DNA of 35,670 bases from Candidatus Polarisedimenticolaceae bacterium (GTDB taxonomy: Bacteria > Acidobacteriota > Polarisedimenticolia > Polarisedimenticolales > DASRJG01): positions 1-35,670 of the forward strand of contig DASVAW010000030.1 of the NCBI GenBank assembly GCA_036376135.1. The letters run 5' to 3'. Positions 31,406-35,670 of this stretch are shown piece after piece (position 1 is the stretch's first letter; each line of letters opens with the position of its first letter). A model generated the notes under the pieces. That model saw nothing but the letters and a program-made list of their open reading frames with translations. It searched no databases and was not told the origin of the DNA. The position numbers and the translations under genes were made by a program.

Positions 31406-33270
31406 GCTCGACTCGACGGGAGTGGCTCGAGGCCGACGGGCTCGGGGGGTTCGCGTCGGGGACCGCGTCGGGGATCCGCACGCGGCGCTACCACGCGCTG
31501 CTCCTCGCCGCGGCCCGCCCTCCCGCCGAGCGATTCGTGCTGGTGAACGGCCTCGAGGCGACCGTGGCGACCGCCGCGGGGCGCTTCGCGCTGAGCTCGC
31601 AGCGTTACGCCCCCGGGGTCGTGCACCCCGACGGCGCGGCGCGGATCGTGTCGTTCACGGCGACGCCGTGGCCGCGCTGGACGTTCCGTCTCGAGGACGG
31701 AACCGTCGTCGAGCAGGAGATCGTCGTGCCGCGCGGGGCGCCCGCGGTGCTCGTGCGTTTCCGCGCGAGCGCTGCGGCGATCCTCACGATTCGGCCCCTG
31801 ATGTCCGGGCGCGACTTCCACGCTCTCCAGCGCGAGAACGGCGCGTTCCGTTTCGACGCCGAGCCCGCGGGCGACGGCGTGCGTTTCCGGCCGTACGACG
31901 GCGTTCCGGCGACCCGCGTGAGGTCGAACGGGATCTACCGGCCGGCTCCGGACTGGTACCGCAACTTCGAATACGAGGAAGAGCGCGCACGCGGCCTGGA
32001 CTTCGTCGAGGACCTCGCGTCCCCGGGGGAGTGGTCGTTCGACCTCTCGACGGGGGAGGCGTGGATGCTCCTCGTCGCGGAGGTTCCGGGGGCGGAGCGC
32101 ACCCCGGAGCCCGAGGCGATCGTCGAACTCGAGCGCGCTCGCTGCGACCGTGCCGTCGAGGCGTACCTCGTCGAGCGCGATCGCGGCCTCACGCTGATCG
32201 CGGGATACCCGTGGTTCGGCGACTGGGGGCGGGACACCTTCATCGCGATCCGGGGACTGTGCCTGGCGACCGGCCGCCGGAAGGAGGCGGGCGCGATCCT
32301 CTCGGCGTGGGCGGGCGCGGTGTCCGAGGGGATGCTCCCGAACCGTTTCCCGGACCATGGCGAGACCCCCGAATACAACAGCGTGGACGCCTCGCTGTGG
32401 TACGCGATCGCGGTCCACGAGTACCTCGCTTCGGGGAAGACCCCGGTGAGAGAGCGCGACCGCCTGCGCAAGGCGGTCGGCGAGATCCTCGAGGGGTACG
32501 CCCGCGGCACGCGCTTCGGGATCCGACTCGACGGGGACGGCCTGCTCGCCTCCGGTGTCCCGGGGGTGCAGTTGACCTGGATGGACGCCAAGGTCGGCGA
32601 CTGGGTCGTTACCCCGCGCACCGGCAAGGCGGTCGAGATCCAGGCGTTGTGGCTCAACGCCCTGCGCGCCGCCTCGGCGTGGGATCCGCGTTGGACGGAA
32701 ACCTGGCGACGCGGCTCGGAGTCGTTCGTCACGCGCTTCTGGAATCCCGAACGCGGCTACCTCCTCGACGTCGCCGACGTCGACCACGTTCCCGGCCGCG
32801 ACGACGCGAGCTTCCGGCCGAATCAGATCCTCGCCGTCGGCGGCCTCCCCTGGAGTCTGCTTCCGCAGGCGGAGGCCCGGCGCGTGGTCGATGCCGTCGA
32901 GGCGCGGCTGTGGACGCCGCTCGGACCGCGCTCGCTCGCACCGGGCGAGCAGGGCTACGTCCCGCGTTACGCCGGCGGCGTGCTCGAACGCGACGGCGCC
33001 TACCACCAGGGGACCGTCTGGCCGTGGCTCGCGGGGCCGTTCGTCGAGGCGTGGGTTGCGGTGCGCGGCGGCACGATCGAGGCGCGGCGGGAGGCGCGCG
33101 CGCGGTTCCTCGAGCCGCTGCTCGCCCACCTCGACGACGCCGGGCTCGGCCACGTCTCCGAGATCGCCGATGCCGAGGCGCCCCACGAGCCGAAAGGGTG
33201 CCCCTTCCAGGCATGGTCGCTCGGCGAGCTGCTGCGCCTGGACCGCGTCGTGCTGCGGGAGGCGGCATGA
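31402..33270 (+). CDS. Glycogen debranching enzyme (amylo-alpha-1,6-glucosidase family), 622 aa
   Basis: GTG 31402 overlaps the DoxX stop (GTGA), with GAGAGG upstream. The N-terminal domain begins WLEADGLGGFASGTASGIRTRRYHALLLAA, and the C-terminal (alpha/alpha)6 glycosidase domain shows AGYPWFGDWGRDTFIAIRGL, MLPNRFPDHGETPEYNSVDASLWY, TWMDAKVGDW, KAVEIQALWLNAL and GTVWPWLAGPFVEAW, characteristic of the bacterial debranching family with acidic catalytic residues. It trims alpha-1,6 branches of glycogen or a like glucan in the cytoplasm. It overlaps the aquaporin gene by 4 bases. Confidence 0.93.
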   Translation: MSSTRREWLEADGLGGFASGTASGIRTRRYHALLLAAARPPAERFVLVNGLEATVATAAGRFALSSQRYAPGVVHPDGAARIVSFTATPWPRWTFRLEDGTVVEQEIVVPRGAPAVLVRFRASAAAILTIRPLMSGRDFHALQRENGAFRFDAEPAGDGVRFRPYDGVPATRVRSNGIYRPAPDWYRNFEYEEERARGLDFVEDLASPGEWSFDLSTGEAWMLLVAEVPGAERTPEPEAIVELERARCDRAVEAYLVERDRGLTLIAGYPWFGDWGRDTFIAIRGLCLATGRRKEAGAILSAWAGAVSEGMLPNRFPDHGETPEYNSVDASLWYAIAVHEYLASGKTPVRERDRLRKAVGEILEGYARGTRFGIRLDGDGLLASGVPGVQLTWMDAKVGDWVVTPRTGKAVEIQALWLNALRAASAWDPRWTETWRRGSESFVTRFWNPERGYLLDVADVDHVPGRDDASFRPNQILAVGGLPWSLLPQAEARRVVDAVEARLWTPLGPRSLAPGEQGYVPRYAGGVLERDGAYHQGTVWPWLAGPFVEAWVAVRGGTIEARREARARFLEPLLAHLDDAGLGHVSEIADAEAPHEPKGCPFQAWSLGELLRLDRVVLREAA

Positions 33271-33989
33271 ACGCGCTGATCGAGGCGGCGGCGCTGGGCA
33301 CGTTCATGGTGTCGGCGAGCGTCTTCACCGTGTTGCTCGAACACCCGGCTTCACCCTTCCGCGCCGCGATTCCGTCGGACGACGCGAGGCGGCTGCTGAT
33401 CGGGATCGCGATGGGGCTCACGGCGATCGGGCTCATCTACTCCCCGTGGGGCCGCCGCTCCGGGGCGCACATGAACCCCGCGGTGACCCTCGCGATGTGG
33501 CGGCTGAAGAAGATCCCCGGCCCCCAGGCCGCCGGCTACGTCGCCGCGCAGTTCGTCGGCGGGGTGGCCGGGATGCTCGTCGCGAGGCTCCTGCTCGGGA
33601 GCGCCCTCGAGCACCCGGCGGTGAACTTCGTCGCGACGGTTCCGGGCTCGGCCGGGTCGGGCGCCGCCTTCGCGGCGGAGCTCGCGATCTCGTCGATCCT
33701 GATGCTGGCTGTGTTGGCCGCCTCGAACACCCCGCGGCTCGAGCGCTTCGCCGGAGTCGTCGCCGGGACCCTCGTCGCGACCTGGATCTTCCTCGAGGCG
33801 CCGCTCTCGGGGATGAGCATGAACCCCGCGCGCACCTTCGCGTCGGCGGCGGTCGGGAACGTGTGGGAGTCCTGGTGGATCTACTTCACGGCGCCTCCGA
33901 CCGGCATGGTGGCGGCGGCGTCGCTCTATTCCGCCCTGAGAGCGGGGCACGTGCGTTGCCTCTGGCACGCCTGCGAGGCGAGTCGATGA
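33267..33989 (+). CDS. MIP/aquaporin channel, 240 aa
   Basis: Two NPA motifs are present (HMNPAVTLA at about residue 70 and SMNPARTFA at about 187) in six hydrophobic helices, the hallmark of aquaporins and glycerol facilitators. The start overlaps the debranching stop (ATGA). It carries water, glycerol or another small neutral solute across the inner membrane; selectivity residues were not resolved by eye. Confidence 0.92.
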   Translation: MNALIEAAALGTFMVSASVFTVLLEHPASPFRAAIPSDDARRLLIGIAMGLTAIGLIYSPWGRRSGAHMNPAVTLAMWRLKKIPGPQAAGYVAAQFVGGVAGMLVARLLLGSALEHPAVNFVATVPGSAGSGAAFAAELAISSILMLAVLAASNTPRLERFAGVVAGTLVATWIFLEAPLSGMSMNPARTFASAAVGNVWESWWIYFTAPPTGMVAAASLYSALRAGHVRCLWHACEASR

Positions 33990-35530
33990 ACGACAACCGC
34001 TACGACGTCATCCTCATCGGCACCGGGGCGGGGGGCGGCACGCTCGCCTGGAAGCTCGCTCCCTCAGGGAAGCGCATCCTGATCCTCGAGCGCGGCGGCT
34101 ACGTCCCGCGCGAGAAGGAGAACTGGGACCCGAAGCTCGTCAACGTCGAAGGGCGTTACCAGGCGAAGGAGACCTGGTACGACCGGAACGGCAAGCCGCT
34201 GCACCCGCACACGAACTACTTCGTCGGCGGGAACACGAAGTTCTACGGCGCGGCGCTGTTCCGGATGCGCGAGCGGGACTTCGGAGCGTTGCGCCACGCG
34301 GGGGGCGTCTCCCCCGAGTGGCCGATCGCCTACGCCGACCTCGAGCCGTATTACACGCAGGCCGAGCGCCTCTACCAGGTCCACGGGGAGCGCGGCGTCG
34401 ATCCGACCGAGCCCGAAGCGTCGGCTCCGTACGCCTACGCGAAGGTCTCGCACGAGCCGCGGATCCAGAAGCTCCACGACGCCCTCGAGAAACTCGGGCA
34501 CCGGCCGTTCCACGTTCCGCTCGGGATCCGGCTCGACGAGTCCAACCCTCGGAAGAGCGCGTGCATCCGCTGCAACACCTGCGACGGCTTCCCTTGCCTC
34601 GTGCGCGCGAAATCCGACGCCGAGGTGATGGCGGTCGAGCCGGCGCTCCAGCACGCGGGCGTGACCCTGCTCACCGGCGCGTACGTCGAGCGCCTCGAAA
34701 CCGACGCGTCGGGACGTTCCGTCACGAGGGTGCACGTCGTGCGCGACGGCGAGCGCGAGGTCTACGAGGGCGGGATCGTCGTCGCCTCGTGCGGCGCGAT
34801 CAACTCCGCCGCGCTGCTCCTGCGCTCGGCGAACGACCGCCACCCGCAGGGGCTCGCCAACGGCTCCGGAATGGTCGGCCGCCACTACATGGGGCACACG
34901 AACTCCGTCCTGATGGCGATCTCGAAGGAGCCGAACGCAACCGTCTTCCAGAAGACCCTCGCGTTGAACGACTTCTACTTCGGCTCGAAGGAGTGGGACC
35001 ACCCCATGGGGCACATTTCCTTCGTCGGCAAGCTCGACGCAGAGACTCTGGCCGGCGGGGCGCCGCCGTTCGTGCCGGGGCTGACCCTCGACGTGATGGC
35101 GAAACACTCCCTCGACTTCTGGCTGACCTCCGAGGATCTTCCCGATCCCGACAACCGCGTCACCCTGAATCGCGACGGGAAGATCGTCCTCGCCTACACG
35201 CCGAACAACGAGGAAGGGCACAAGCGGCTGATCGCCAAGCTCAAGGACCTCCTCGGGCATCTCGACTGTCGCGAAACCCTGATTCCGAGAAACCTGTTCG
35301 TCGGGCAACGCATCCCGTTGGCGGGGGTCGCCCACCAGTGCGGGACCCTGCGGTTCGGCCACGATCCCGAGACCTCGGTGCTCGACGTGAACAACAAGGC
35401 CCACGAGCTCGACAACCTGTACGTGGTGGACGGGAGCTTCTTCCCGTCGAGCGGCGCGGTGAACCCGGCGCTGACGATCATGGCGAACGCGCTGCGCGTC
35501 GGGGATCACCTCCTGGAGCGGCTGTCGTGA
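33986..35530 (+). CDS. GMC-family FAD oxidoreductase with four-cysteine cluster, 514 aa
   Basis: The FAD-binding GTGAGGG lies at residues about 12-18 (VILIGTGAGGGTLAWKL, then LERGG). Central parts show YFVGGNTKFYGAALFRM, and the C-terminus carries the catalytic-site stretches HQCGTLRFGHD and VDGSFFPSSGAVNPALTIMANALRVGDHL with His and Asn. Residues C193, C196, C199 and C204 form a C-x2-C-x2-C-x4-C cluster, not part of the core GMC fold. The family oxidises alcohols or sugars. No signal peptide. Overlaps the aquaporin stop by 4 bases. Substrate unknown. Confidence 0.92.
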   Translation: MNDNRYDVILIGTGAGGGTLAWKLAPSGKRILILERGGYVPREKENWDPKLVNVEGRYQAKETWYDRNGKPLHPHTNYFVGGNTKFYGAALFRMRERDFGALRHAGGVSPEWPIAYADLEPYYTQAERLYQVHGERGVDPTEPEASAPYAYAKVSHEPRIQKLHDALEKLGHRPFHVPLGIRLDESNPRKSACIRCNTCDGFPCLVRAKSDAEVMAVEPALQHAGVTLLTGAYVERLETDASGRSVTRVHVVRDGEREVYEGGIVVASCGAINSAALLLRSANDRHPQGLANGSGMVGRHYMGHTNSVLMAISKEPNATVFQKTLALNDFYFGSKEWDHPMGHISFVGKLDAETLAGGAPPFVPGLTLDVMAKHSLDFWLTSEDLPDPDNRVTLNRDGKIVLAYTPNNEEGHKRLIAKLKDLLGHLDCRETLIPRNLFVGQRIPLAGVAHQCGTLRFGHDPETSVLDVNNKAHELDNLYVVDGSFFPSSGAVNPALTIMANALRVGDHLLERLS

Positions 35531-35670
35531 TCGCGGCGCTGCTCCTCGCGGCGGCCTCCGCGGTGGACTCGGTGTCGATCGTCGTTGCCGACCTCGATCG
35601 CTCCACGGCCTTCTACCGCGACGTGCTCACCTTCGAGAAGACCGGAGAGGGGGAGTACTTCGGCGACGAC
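35527..35670 (+). CDS. VOC/glyoxalase-like protein with signal-like N-terminus, 5' part only
   Basis: GTG 35527 overlaps the GMC stop (GTGA). The first ~13 residues are hydrophobic (IAALLLAAASAV), then the vicinal-oxygen-chelate start VSIVVADLDRSTAFYRDVLTFE, whose strand-helix pattern is typical. The window ends after residue 48. The N-terminal hydrophobic part suggests export, which is uncommon for this family. The rest lies beyond the window. Confidence 0.75.
   Translation, partial: MIAALLLAAASAVDSVSIVVADLDRSTAFYRDVLTFEKTGEGEYFGDD

Overview
The window is about 35.7 kb of very GC-rich bacterial DNA (roughly 70 % G+C) with almost no spare sequence. It holds 32 confidently read protein genes, two of them cut by the window edges, plus one weak small frame. 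No rRNA, tRNA or CRISPR array was seen. Omp85-type and porin-type barrels, a porin-cytochrome pair, lipoproteins and ornithine-lipid genes show a Gram-negative, respiring organism. The gene mix (DUF4388/HEAT protein, DmsE/MtrA-MtrB pair, secreted zinc protease with Fn3 tail, DM13-like protein) fits a deep-branching phylum such as Acidobacteriota or a relative. That placement is inference; no marker gene is present.

Layout. 1-1482: end of a patatin/Omp85 autotransporter-like gene. 1652-4162 (-): DUF4388/HEAT protein. 4342-8199 (+): two secreted proteins, a zinc metalloprotease and an unknown protein, both with Fn3-like tails. 8272-11551 (+): a decaheme cytochrome and an MtrB/PioB barrel, together a predicted conduit for electrons across the outer membrane. 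11557-12448: a RAYT transposase gene between inverted copies of a terminator-like palindrome. 12459-17891 (-): porin, ActP symporter, DUF485 partner, DEDDh exonuclease and a cNMP/CBS/DUF294 regulator, a group that looks devoted to acetate or carboxylate uptake. 17941-20437 (-): YHS protein, DUF4442 protein, small membrane protein, lipoprotein and VUT transporter. 20487-21143 (+): msrA. 21148-23449 (-): NDH-2-like dehydrogenase and a mannose-1-phosphate guanylyltransferase-like gene. 23559-24583 (+): ECF sigma factor and zinc-finger anti-sigma. 24609-27336 (-): three exported proteins (DM13-like, HbpS-cupin fusion, SMP-30 lactonase-like). 27416-30877 (-): four overlapping genes (OlsB-like, OlsA/PlsC, DinB-like, DedA fused to ATP-grasp). 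30992-35670 (+): five overlapping genes (DoxX, glycogen debranching enzyme, aquaporin, GMC oxidoreductase, exported VOC protein).

The most interesting result is a shared promoter pattern. The divergent region in front of the sigma gene and the divergent region between the lipid operon and the DoxX operon each carry, on both strands, a box close to GAAACC, a 16-base gap, and CATCCC. A close variant precedes msrA. This suggests that the local ECF sigma factor controls itself, NDH-2/manC-like, the lipid operon, the DoxX-debranching-aquaporin-GMC operon and perhaps msrA: an envelope/redox stress regulon that includes a DedA-ATP-grasp fusion whose product is not known to me.
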